Assembly (NCBI GenBank): GCA_015657435.1
Contig: JADLKH010000004.1
Coordinates: 519,589-532,012 of the forward strand
DNA from: Synergistales bacterium
GTDB taxonomy: Bacteria; Synergistota; Synergistia; Synergistales; 79-D21
DNA length: 12,424 bases
Direction: 5' to 3'
Shown: positions 6,223 through 12,281 of the stretch, piece by piece
Layout: every line of letters starts with the position of its first letter
Position numbering within the stretch: the first letter of the stretch is position 1
Program-made: the position numbers and the translations under genes
Notes under the pieces: generated by a model
The model's database searches: none
What the model saw: the letters and a program-made list of their open reading frames with translations, nothing else
Told to the model about the DNA's origin: nothing

Positions 6223-7983
6223 CTAAAGTCGGCTCTTCTTCCTGCATCCTGCCGCGAGCGGCACCAGCAGGAACAGGGCGAATGCGGGCAGCGCGGCTCC
6301 GCTGCAGCCACCGCCGCCTCCTCCCCCGGATGGGGCCGGAGGCTCTTCCGCGAGATCGACCGTCACGGTCAGGTTCCCGTCCGGGAACGCGAAGACGTAG
6401 GTGCAGTCCGCCAACGAGGGGACCGACCATGTCGCGGAAGCGATTCCGTCTCCGGCGGCCTGGTCGAAGCCGGTGCCGTTGTCCCGGAGGGTGACGGTTC
6501 CGTAGGAAGCTCCGTTCTGGGTGATCGAAACGGAGAGATCCCCCAGGGATTCTTCACCCGAGATGTTCAGGGCGGCAAGGTCCAGGGATGCCCCCTGTTC
6601 CAGGTCCAGGCTGTTCGCGATGGGACGCAGTCGCGAACGAACCGGCTGCCCGCTTCCGGTCAGGGCTCCGAAGGTCCCGTCCCCGCCCGCCAGGAGGCGT
6701 CGTCCCGTGATGGTTTTCGAGGCCAGTCCGGACAGGGGCGTTCCGGTCGAAAGCAGGCGATTTTTCAGAGCGATCCAGTCCCGGTCCGGGTCCTGGGCTT
6801 TCATCAGGGCCAGCACGCCGGTCACATGGGGGGCGGCCATGGAGGTTCCGCTCAGTGTCGAATAGTCGGATCCGGGCAGGCTTCCCCAATAGGTGCTCAG
6901 GATGTTCTTGCCGGGGGCCCCCAGGTGCACGGTCCGGCGTCCGTAATTTGATGCCTCGTTGGAGTTGAAGACGGCCAGTGAATCGTTTTCGTCCGTTGCC
7001 GCGACCGACAGCACGTTCGGCCTGAAAAGGCCGGCCGGGTAGAACGGCGTCAGGTCGTTGTCGGCGTCGTTATTGCCCGCTGCGGCGACGAAGAGGATCC
7101 CCGCCGCTCCCGCGTCCCCGATGGCCTCGTTCAGGAAGGCGTCTTCGCTGACGGGGCCGCCCAGCGAGGCGTTGATGGCCACGACCGGCAGGTTCTTGCC
7201 TGTCCGGAGGGCCGTGACGTAGTCGATCCCCTCGACGAGGTCGCTCGTATAGAAGCTGCTTCCCTCATTGGCCTTGACCGTGATGATCCCGATGTGCCAG
7301 TTCAGACCGGACACGCCCACTCCGTTGTTGCCCACGGCTCCGATGATGCCGGAGACGTGGGTGCCGTGGCCGACGTTGTCCTGGATATCCTGAGCCAGGC
7401 TCGGCGAAGCGGCGGAATTGACCCCGTGGACGTCGTCCACGAAGCCGTTGCCGTCGTCGTCCAGGCCGTTGCCGGGGATTTCTCCGGGATTGGTCCAGAG
7501 GTTGCCGGCCAGGTCGGGATGGCTGGTGTCGATTCCCGTGTCGAGAACGGCAACCAAGACGTCCGCGCTGCCCACGGTAAGGTCCCATGCGGCCGGAGCC
7601 CCGATTTTACCCGGTCCCCACTGGCTCGCATAGCTGGGGTCGTTCGGGACGAGCGCGGTATGGTAGATGTAGTTGGGCTGGGCGAAGAGAACCCCTTCCT
7701 GCCCCGTGAGGGCCGATATCGCCGCCTGGACGGTTGTACCGCTCCGGATTTTCAGCCGGGCGATCCCCATCCGTGCCGTTCCGTCCGCTTCCAGTACGGA
7801 AAGCGCAACGGGCGACGATGAAAGGATCGGATCGATCCGGGCTCCCGGTTTCAGGCGGACGAGGATTTCGCCGGGGACGAAGGACTCTCCCTGCGGAAGA
7901 CCCTCCGTCAACTCCGCGGCGAAAAGGAGAAAAAGGCCGCAAAGAACTGCCGCTGCGGGAATCCACGAAGCAGGACGTTTCAT
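6223..7983 (-). CDS. Secreted subtilisin-like serine protease (S8) with Cys-type C-terminal sorting signal
   Basis: A 586-residue preproprotease. Residues 1-29 form a signal peptide (MKRP, then a hydrophobic core). About 36-110 is an I9-like propeptide (GEILVRLKPGA to QPNYIYH). The S8 catalytic domain is about 125-430 and holds Asp148 (AVLDTGID), His206 (GHGTHVSG), oxyanion Asn304 (AAAGNN) and Ser381 (SGTSMAAP). An acidic loop (GNGLDDDGNGFVDD, 171-184) between Asp and His looks calcium-binding. Residues 445-548 are a beta-sandwich-like domain. The end is Ser-Gly7-Cys560, a hydrophobic helix and RKKSRL. The frame stays open to 8865, but I start at 7983 because the signal peptide begins there and an AGAGGAGGT Shine-Dalgarno lies 7 nt upstream. 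It is probably exported and held at the surface. Substrate is unknown. It is upstream of the T2SS operon and divergent from the Lgt-like and CPBP genes. Confidence 0.92.
   Translation of the reverse strand: MKRPASWIPAAAVLCGLFLLFAAELTEGLPQGESFVPGEILVRLKPGARIDPILSSSPVALSVLEADGTARMGIARLKIRSGTTVQAAISALTGQEGVLFAQPNYIYHTALVPNDPSYASQWGPGKIGAPAAWDLTVGSADVLVAVLDTGIDTSHPDLAGNLWTNPGEIPGNGLDDDGNGFVDDVHGVNSAASPSLAQDIQDNVGHGTHVSGIIGAVGNNGVGVSGLNWHIGIITVKANEGSSFYTSDLVEGIDYVTALRTGKNLPVVAINASLGGPVSEDAFLNEAIGDAGAAGILFVAAAGNNDADNDLTPFYPAGLFRPNVLSVAATDENDSLAVFNSNEASNYGRRTVHLGAPGKNILSTYWGSLPGSDYSTLSGTSMAAPHVTGVLALMKAQDPDRDWIALKNRLLSTGTPLSGLASKTITGRRLLAGGDGTFGALTGSGQPVRSRLRPIANSLDLEQGASLDLAALNISGEESLGDLSVSITQNGASYGTVTLRDNGTGFDQAAGDGIASATWSVPSLADCTYVFAFPDGNLTVTVDLAEEPPAPSGGGGGGGCSGAALPAFALFLLVPLAAGCRKKSRL
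6226..6327 (-). other. C-terminal sorting signal of the subtilase (Gly7-Cys-Ser-Gly / hydrophobic / RKK)
   Basis: Residues 553-586 of the protease have the three-part layout of prokaryotic C-terminal sorting domains: a short motif (seven Gly, then CSG), about 18 hydrophobic residues, and a basic end (RKKSR). An invariant Cys after a Gly run is the mark of the MYXO-, JDVT-, CGP- and Synergist-CTERM group. This one most resembles Synergist-CTERM. Published computational work links that group to glutamic intramembrane proteases of the CPBP family, and one is encoded at 8894..9427. Cys560 (codon 6304-6306) would be the processed or modified residue. Confidence 0.75.
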
Positions 7984-7990
7984 GCGAGAG

Positions 7991-7999
7991 ACCTCCTCT
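7991..7999 (-). promoter_or_regulatory. Strong Shine-Dalgarno of the subtilase gene
   Basis: The minus strand reads AGAGGAGGT, 7 nt before the ATG at 7983. This fixes the start and rules out the much longer upstream open frame. Confidence 0.85.
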
Positions 8000-8027
8000 G
8001 GGAATCTTTCTGGTTCCTTTGTTTCCC

Positions 8028-8057
8028 AGTATAGCGTTCTTCGGGAAAAGGTTACAA
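8028..8057 (-). promoter_or_regulatory. Candidate sigma-70-type promoter for the subtilase gene
   Basis: On the minus strand, TTGTAA (8052-8057) is followed after 18 nt by TATACT (8028-8033). These match the consensus boxes at 4 of 6 and 5 of 6 positions. It lies about 45 nt before the start codon, in the 129-nt divergent gap. Called by eye only. Confidence 0.45.
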
Positions 8058-8062
8058 TAACC
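8050..8062. promoter_or_regulatory. Small inverted repeat in the divergent promoter region, possible operator
   Basis: GGTTA-CAA-TAACC is a 13-nt inverted repeat. It covers the -35-like box of the subtilase promoter and contains a plus-strand TACAAT (8053-8058) that could be the -10 of the Lgt-like gene, for which no good -35 box is visible. A regulator bound here could act on both transcripts. The short arms mean chance is possible. Confidence 0.3.
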
Positions 8063-8112
8063 GCGTCGGGGATGGCCGACGCCCCGAATCCGTCCGCAGG
8101 GAGGCCGATGCA

Positions 8113-8897
8113 TTGCACCCAGTCCTTTTCAGGATCGGACACGTCGTCATCGACACCTATACCGTCGTCTGGACCCTGTCTCTGGCTCTCTCCCTCGCGT
8201 GGACGAGAAGCCGCTCCAGCCGCCTGTACGGGCTTGATGACGAGGATGCGCGGAGAGCCCTTTTCTGGGGGTTCCTCGGAATCCTGGCCGGTGCGCGCCT
8301 CGGCAACATCCTGATGGAATGGCCGACCTATGCGGCGAATCCCGGGAAACTGCTGCGCCCCTGGGAAGGGGGGCTCTCGGCCCTCCCGGCCGTTATCGGC
8401 GGAGGGCTTGCCGCCCTGGCGGTCCTCCACAGAAGGAAAATTCCCGTGTGGCGGCTGGCCGAGGCCGCCAGCCTCCCGGCCGCAGCTCTCGTCGCAGCGG
8501 GGCGATGGGGGTGTTTCTTCAACGGTTGCTGTTACGGGAAAGTCTCCACCGCTTCCTGGGCGATCCGGTTCCCCTTCGACCCGATCGGGGTGACCCGGCA
8601 TGCGACCGAGCTTTACGAGTCGTTTTCGGCGCTTTTCCTTTTCGCTTTCCTGTGGGTGATCGAAAGAAAGATCGGGACAGGCCGCCGAAAGCGGCAGGCC
8701 TCGATTCTCTGGCCCCTCTTCCTGGCCGGCTACGGAGGGATCCGGCTGGTCGTGGACCGTTTCAGGGGGATGTGGACCTTGGAACGCCCCGGGCCCTGGC
8801 CTGGAGCCTGGGGGTCTTCCTGCTTGGGGCAGTCTGGTTTTCAGTCTCCGCCTTCCGCCCGCCAAAACCTGAAGAGGAGAGGGGGAAAGACCGGTGA
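8113..8897 (+). CDS. lgt: Divergent Lgt-like prolipoprotein diacylglyceryl transferase, with apparent one-base deletion
   Basis: Lgt transfers diacylglycerol from phosphatidylglycerol to the lipobox Cys of prolipoproteins in the inner membrane. This homologue keeps the family layout: HPVLFRIG start, Tyr16, GARLGNILMEWP, WEGG, RWGCFFNGCCYGK, TRHATELYES, and GYGGIRLVVD. It lacks residues I match to E. coli His103 (Leu91), Asn146 (Cys134) and Glu151 (Cys139), so activity may differ. It starts at TTG 8113 with GGGAGG upstream. As given, the frame misses the last helix and runs on to 9000. One extra G in the run at 8765-8769 restores FRGDVDLG, a final membrane helix (LAWSLGVFLLGAVWF) and a TGA at 8895-8897 overlapping the next start, giving 261 residues. 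It is coupled to the CPBP protease gene. It could be the housekeeping Lgt or a specialised paralogue. Confidence 0.8.
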
Positions 8898-9427
8898 GTC
8901 CCGGGATGCTCGGGCCCCTGTTCGCCGTGGCCGCGATGCTTTACGGGCCCTACCTCTGGGCCTGGGTCAGGAAAGAGCCGATGGGCGCCTACGGACTTGA
9001 GCTTCGTCCCTCACGCAGGGGGCTGTTCGAGGCGACGGCCCTCGCCGCCCTGACCCTTGTCCCGCTGACGGCCATGGTGTTCGCGGGCTGGCCTGGGCGA
9101 ACCTGGCCCCGAGACCTGCCTTTCTCGGCGGTCATGGCATTTGCCTCTTCCGGCCTCGTGGCGGCCGTGTCCGAAGAAGTCTTTTTCAGAGGCTGGGTTC
9201 AGACTCTGCTGACCCGATTTTTCCATCCCGCCCCGGCAATCGTCGGCGCGTCGGCCCTTTTTGCCCTTTCCCACCTGGTGTTCCGCTCCGATCCCTTCTA
9301 CCTTTTGACGTTCTTCCCGGGCCTGGTGATGGGGTGGCTCCGTTCGAGGCACGGTGACATCGCCCCGGCGATCCTCTACCACCTGCTGGGCAATCTCTGG
9401 GCGATCTGGTTTTTTCCCCATCCCTGA
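8894..9427 (+). CDS. CPBP-family glutamic intramembrane endopeptidase, candidate C-terminal sorting enzyme
   Basis: A compact 177-residue multi-pass membrane protein related to Rce1-type CAAX proteases. All three core motifs are present: Glu94-Glu95 with Arg99 (SEEVFFRG), Phe123 to His127 (FALSH), and His163 to Asn167 (HLLGN). Four or more hydrophobic segments are visible. The start is the GTG at 8894 inside a GTGA overlap with the Lgt-like gene stop, with purine-rich GAGAGGGGGAAAG upstream. In-frame ATG codons follow at residues 5 and 16. Family members called myxosortases (MrtX, MrtC, MrtP) and their relatives such as MrtS are predicted to process Cys-containing C-terminal signals. The subtilase 0.9 kb away has one, so it is a likely substrate. 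The MrtS assignment is my inference. Other roles known for CPBP proteins, such as bacteriocin immunity, fit the context less well. Confidence 0.88.
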   Translation: MSPGMLGPLFAVAAMLYGPYLWAWVRKEPMGAYGLELRPSRRGLFEATALAALTLVPLTAMVFAGWPGRTWPRDLPFSAVMAFASSGLVAAVSEEVFFRGWVQTLLTRFFHPAPAIVGASALFALSHLVFRSDPFYLLTFFPGLVMGWLRSRHGDIAPAILYHLLGNLWAIWFFPHP

Positions 9428-9434
9428 ACGTGAA

Positions 9435-9468
9435 GGGGGAGGCGGTTTTCGCCGCCTCCCCCTTTTTT
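9435..9468 (+). terminator. Rho-independent terminator of the Lgt-like/CPBP operon
   Basis: An 11-bp perfect stem (GGGGGAGGCGG at 9435-9445 with 9452-9462), a 6-nt loop and six T (9463-9468), beginning 7 nt after the CPBP stop. The convergent citF gene ends at 9494. The same hairpin read on the minus strand is followed by TTCACG, so it would be a weaker stop for the cit operon. Confidence 0.92.
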
Positions 9469-9493
9469 ATCCGTTTTTCCTTACCCGTCGTCC

Positions 9494-11044
9494 CTATTTC
9501 TTCTTCAGCTGCTTCACGACGTCGATAACGGTGCCATCCCGCCACTCGATGACGCCGATGATGCGATTCTCGGTTTCGACGGGATCCGTCGGTCCGCACA
9601 TCTCGTGGGCCCGAGCGACGAGTTCGTCCATGGAGACGAGGGGGACGTTCCCGGCCGCCTGGCAGGCGTCGATGAGATCCTTGCGGCGGGGGTTGATCGT
9701 GACGCCGTACTCGGTGACCAGCGCGTCGACGACCTCGCCGGGCGTCGTGACCGAATAGACCTGGTCGACGACGCAGGGGATGCGGCCGCGCAGCAGGGGC
9801 TGGCTGATGATCGTGAGCTTGGCTCCCGCGGCGGTGTCCTGGTGGCCGCCGATGCCGTGGAGCAGGGCCCCGTCGGCCTCGGTGTTGACGTTCACGTTGA
9901 AATCGCGGTCCATCTCGGTGGCGCCCAGAATGACCACATCGAGCATGTTGACCGCCGTACCCGCGTTCCACGGGTTGGCGTACCAGTCGGCCGAGATCTC
10001 GATGTGGTTGGGGTTTTCGGCGATGGACTTCACGGCCTCGAGGTCGAAGGACTGGACGTCCATGAGCTTCTCGACGTAGCCTTCCTTGAGCAGGTCCACG
10101 AAGTAGCCGGTGATGCCGCCGAGTCCGAAGCTTCCCCGGACCCCCCGCTTCTTCATGGCTTCCTTCATGAAGGCGGTGACCGCCAGGGAGATGCCGCCGG
10201 CCCCCGTCTGGAAGCTGATGCCTTCCTTGAAGTAGGGGCTGGCCTCGATCAGGCGGGAGGCGTACTTGGAGATCAGAAGGCGCAGCGGGTCGCGGGTGAT
10301 CCGGGTTGTCCCGGAAACGATGCCCGCAGGGTCTCCGATGCTTTCCATCACGGCGACGATGTCGGCGTAGATCTGTGGGATGGAAACCGGAGCGGCCGGG
10401 AACGGAACGAGGTTGTCCGTCACGGCTACGACGCAGTCCGCATACATGGCGTCGGTGAAGGCGTAGCCGAGCGACCCGCAGGCGGATTTCCCCTGGGAGC
10501 CGCAGAGGTTGCCGTAGGCGTCGGCGGTCGGCGCGGCCACGAAGGCCACGTCGATCTTCACGTCGCCGGACACCACGGCCCGGGGGCGTCCGCCGTGGCT
10601 TCGAAGGACCACGGGAACGTCCATTCCGCCTTCCGAGACCATCTGTCCGATCGGGCCGTTGACGGAACCCATGATCCGGCGGATGACCCCGCTTTTGATG
10701 TGCTCGATCAGTTTCTTGTGGACGCCGAACAGGGCGGTCGGGAAAAGGGTCAGGTCCCGGATGCCCATTTCGGCACAGGCGTCGATGACCGCGTTGACCA
10801 CGAAGTCCCCGTTCCGGAGATGATGATGGAACGAGACGGTCATGCCGCTTTTGAGGCCCGACGCCGCGATGGCGGCCTTCAGGTCGGGGACGACCTTGCT
10901 GGTGCGGTCGCTGAATGCCGCGCGAAGCTTCGGTCCGGCCCGGTTGCCCTCGGGTTTGCGGGCGTGCTCGCCCATGAAGGGGAGCGTCTTGCCGTAGCCT
11001 TCGATGAATTCGGGGATTTCCCGTCCCAGGATGTTCTTAGGCAT
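9494..11044 (-). CDS. citF: Citrate lyase alpha subunit (citrate CoA-transferase), or citramalate lyase alpha
   Basis: The alpha subunit swaps acetyl on the acyl carrier (CitD) for citrate, making citryl-ACP and acetate. At 516 residues it has normal CitF length. Segments matching the family along the whole protein include GMTVSFHHHLRNGDFVVN, SHGGRPRAVVSG, CGSLGYA, YFKEGISFQTGAGG, VQSFD, NPNHIEISADWYANP, FNVNVNTEADG, GGHQDTAAGAKL, PLLRGRIPCVVD and VTEYGVTINPRR. The start ATG at 11044 overlaps the citE end by 8 nt and has GGAGGAGGG upstream. It is the last gene of the operon. The acetylation and prosthetic-group genes citC, citX and citG are not in the window. Citramalate lyase subunits are close homologues and cannot be excluded by eye. 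Confidence 0.93.
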   Translation of the reverse strand: MPKNILGREIPEFIEGYGKTLPFMGEHARKPEGNRAGPKLRAAFSDRTSKVVPDLKAAIAASGLKSGMTVSFHHHLRNGDFVVNAVIDACAEMGIRDLTLFPTALFGVHKKLIEHIKSGVIRRIMGSVNGPIGQMVSEGGMDVPVVLRSHGGRPRAVVSGDVKIDVAFVAAPTADAYGNLCGSQGKSACGSLGYAFTDAMYADCVVAVTDNLVPFPAAPVSIPQIYADIVAVMESIGDPAGIVSGTTRITRDPLRLLISKYASRLIEASPYFKEGISFQTGAGGISLAVTAFMKEAMKKRGVRGSFGLGGITGYFVDLLKEGYVEKLMDVQSFDLEAVKSIAENPNHIEISADWYANPWNAGTAVNMLDVVILGATEMDRDFNVNVNTEADGALLHGIGGHQDTAAGAKLTIISQPLLRGRIPCVVDQVYSVTTPGEVVDALVTEYGVTINPRRKDLIDACQAAGNVPLVSMDELVARAHEMCGPTDPVETENRIIGVIEWRDGTVIDVVKQLKKK

Positions 11045-11924
11045 TGTCGGTTCCCTCCTCCAGGAGGCCCGCCCGGGTGAGCGTGAAGAGAGCCCTCTTC
11101 ACGACGGGGGCGTCCACCATCCGTCCGTCGACCTGCACGGCGCCAAGTCCCCGCTCCGCCGCTTCCTTTGCCGCTGCGACGATCTTCCGGGCGCGCTCGA
11201 TTTCCTTTTCCGTCGGGGTAAAGACCTCGTGGATGATGGGAATCTGGTTAGGGTGAATGACGCTCTTGCCGTCGAAGCCCAGCTGTTTGATGAACTCCGT
11301 CTCCCGTTTCAGCCCTTCGTCGTCGGTGATCCTCGGGAAAACCGTGTCGAGTGCGTCGACGCCCGCGGCACGGGCGGCAACGATGACGCTCTTGCGGATC
11401 CCCTCGAGTTCCGTTCCCTCCGGGGAACGGTTGGTCCGCAGGTCCGCCGTGAGGTCTTCGCCTCCGGGGATGACCGCGGTCACGCGCGGTGAGGCGGTGG
11501 CGATGTCATAGGTGTTGAAGATCCCCCGTGCCGTTTCGAGCAGGCAGAAGATCTTCGTTTTGCCGACCTCGAGGCCCGCTTTCTCCTCGATCTCGGAGAG
11601 AGCCTCGTCGAGCTGTTTCACCGTGGCGGCGTCGTCCACCTTCGGGGCGCGGACGCCGTCCAGCCTGCCCAGCGGGACGAGGGTTTCGATGTCTTTCCTC
11701 CAGTATTCGGTATCGAGGCCGTTGATGCGGACGGTAACCTCGCAGGAGCCGAACTCTCCCCTTTTCAGGACGTCGCGGATGAGGATTCGGGCGGCGTCCT
11801 TCTCCCGGACGGCGACGGCGTCCTCCAGGTCCAGGATCAGACCGTCGGGTGCGAAGAGGTGCCCCCGCAGCAGCATGTTCGGGTTATTGCCGGGGAGGTA
11901 GAGCATCGTGCGTCGCAGCCTCAT
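11037..11924 (-). CDS. citE: Citrate lyase beta subunit (citryl-ACP lyase, HpcH/HpaI family), or citramalate lyase beta
   Basis: CitE cleaves citryl-ACP to oxaloacetate and acetyl-ACP. This is a TIM-barrel enzyme of 295 residues, normal for the family. It opens with LRRTMLYLPGNNPNML. Family signatures include the metal- and substrate-site segment LILDLEDAV, RINGLDTEYW, FCLLETARG, the IPGGEDLTADL segment, and GFDGKSVIHPNQI near the end. The start ATG at 11924 overlaps the citD stop (ATGA), with GGGAGGGG upstream. The stop overlaps the citF start. Mg-dependent citrate or citramalate cleavage cannot be told apart by eye. A stand-alone malyl/citramalyl-CoA lyase is unlikely given citD and citF on both sides. 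Confidence 0.93.
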   Translation of the reverse strand: MRLRRTMLYLPGNNPNMLLRGHLFAPDGLILDLEDAVAVREKDAARILIRDVLKRGEFGSCEVTVRINGLDTEYWRKDIETLVPLGRLDGVRAPKVDDAATVKQLDEALSEIEEKAGLEVGKTKIFCLLETARGIFNTYDIATASPRVTAVIPGGEDLTADLRTNRSPEGTELEGIRKSVIVAARAAGVDALDTVFPRITDDEGLKRETEFIKQLGFDGKSVIHPNQIPIIHEVFTPTEKEIERARKIVAAAKEAAERGLGAVQVDGRMVDAPVVKRALFTLTRAGLLEEGTDNA

Positions 11925-12193
11925 GCTTCGTCCCCTCCCTTCAGTCGGGTGACGGCGGCCTCGACGCGGGCCTTCAGGACCAGGTCGAGCGCTCCATTGT
12001 CCTGGACCGTGATCGTCAGGTCCTTGATTTCCAGTTGGCCCAGGGTTTCCCTGACGGCCTTGTCCATGGCCTTCGAAAAGCGGGCCACGCTGGCGCCGGC
12101 CAGGGTCAGGGCGATTCCCGTCCCCGGGTCGGTTTCGGATACCGTGACAAGGCAGTCCATGGATTCCACGGTTCCGGCCTGTGCGGTTTTCAT
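11921..12193 (-). CDS. citD: Citrate lyase acyl carrier protein (gamma subunit)
   Basis: CitD is the small acyl carrier that bears the triphosphoribosyl-dephospho-CoA prosthetic group and moves the acyl chain between CitF and CitE. The 90-residue protein begins MKTAQAGTVESMD, where Ser11 matches the modified Ser of the AGTxES motif. It contains TVQDNGALDLVLKARVEAA, the typical CitD C-terminal strand and helix. The ATG at 12193 is preceded by AAGGAGGT. The open frame extends to a GTG at 12241, but that start falls inside a hairpin and would place residues ahead of the conserved N-terminus. It is coupled to citE by an ATGA overlap. Confidence 0.92.
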   Translation of the reverse strand: MKTAQAGTVESMDCLVTVSETDPGTGIALTLAGASVARFSKAMDKAVRETLGQLEIKDLTITVQDNGALDLVLKARVEAAVTRLKGGDEA

Positions 12194-12232
12194 GATGGAG
12201 ACCTCCTTCGGTTTTTCTTTCCCGATGCGAAA

Positions 12233-12259
12233 GGGGCCCACCGCGCTGCAGTGGGCCCC
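12233..12259 (-). terminator. Hairpin between the upstream gene and citD, possible weak terminator or attenuator
   Basis: A 9-bp perfect stem (GGGGCCCAC at 12233-12241 with 12251-12259) has a 9-nt loop. On the minus strand it is followed by only TTTCGC. It sits in the 88-nt gap before citD. It could partly end the upstream transcript or mark an mRNA processing point within a longer operon. No promoter is obvious in the rest of the gap. Confidence 0.4.
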
Positions 12260-12281
12260 CAGGGGTCCTTGGGTGCGGGCT

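Noticed and set aside
8765..8769. Phase-variable or programmed slippage G-tract
   Set aside because: Five or six G is short for known phase-variable tracts, and the same kind of break in neighbouring genes makes sequence error more likely. Kept only as an alternative.
7984..8865. Upstream extension of the subtilase frame, giving 880 residues
   Set aside because: The extension is Pro/Arg/Gly-rich and antisense to the Lgt-like gene. The signal peptide and strong Shine-Dalgarno place the start at 7983.
8898..9000. Lgt-like frame continuing into the CPBP gene as a fusion
   Set aside because: The tail lacks the final membrane helix, which is intact in the neighbouring frame and ends exactly at the GTGA junction.
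9605..11080. Plus-strand open frame of 491 residues opposite citF
   Set aside because: It is antisense to a clear, full-length citF with family motifs throughout. Its Asp/Val/His/Gly-rich composition is typical of high-GC shadow frames.
12194..12241. Longer CitD start at GTG 12241
   Set aside because: It lies in a hairpin, and the ATG at 12193 has a good Shine-Dalgarno and matches the family N-terminus.
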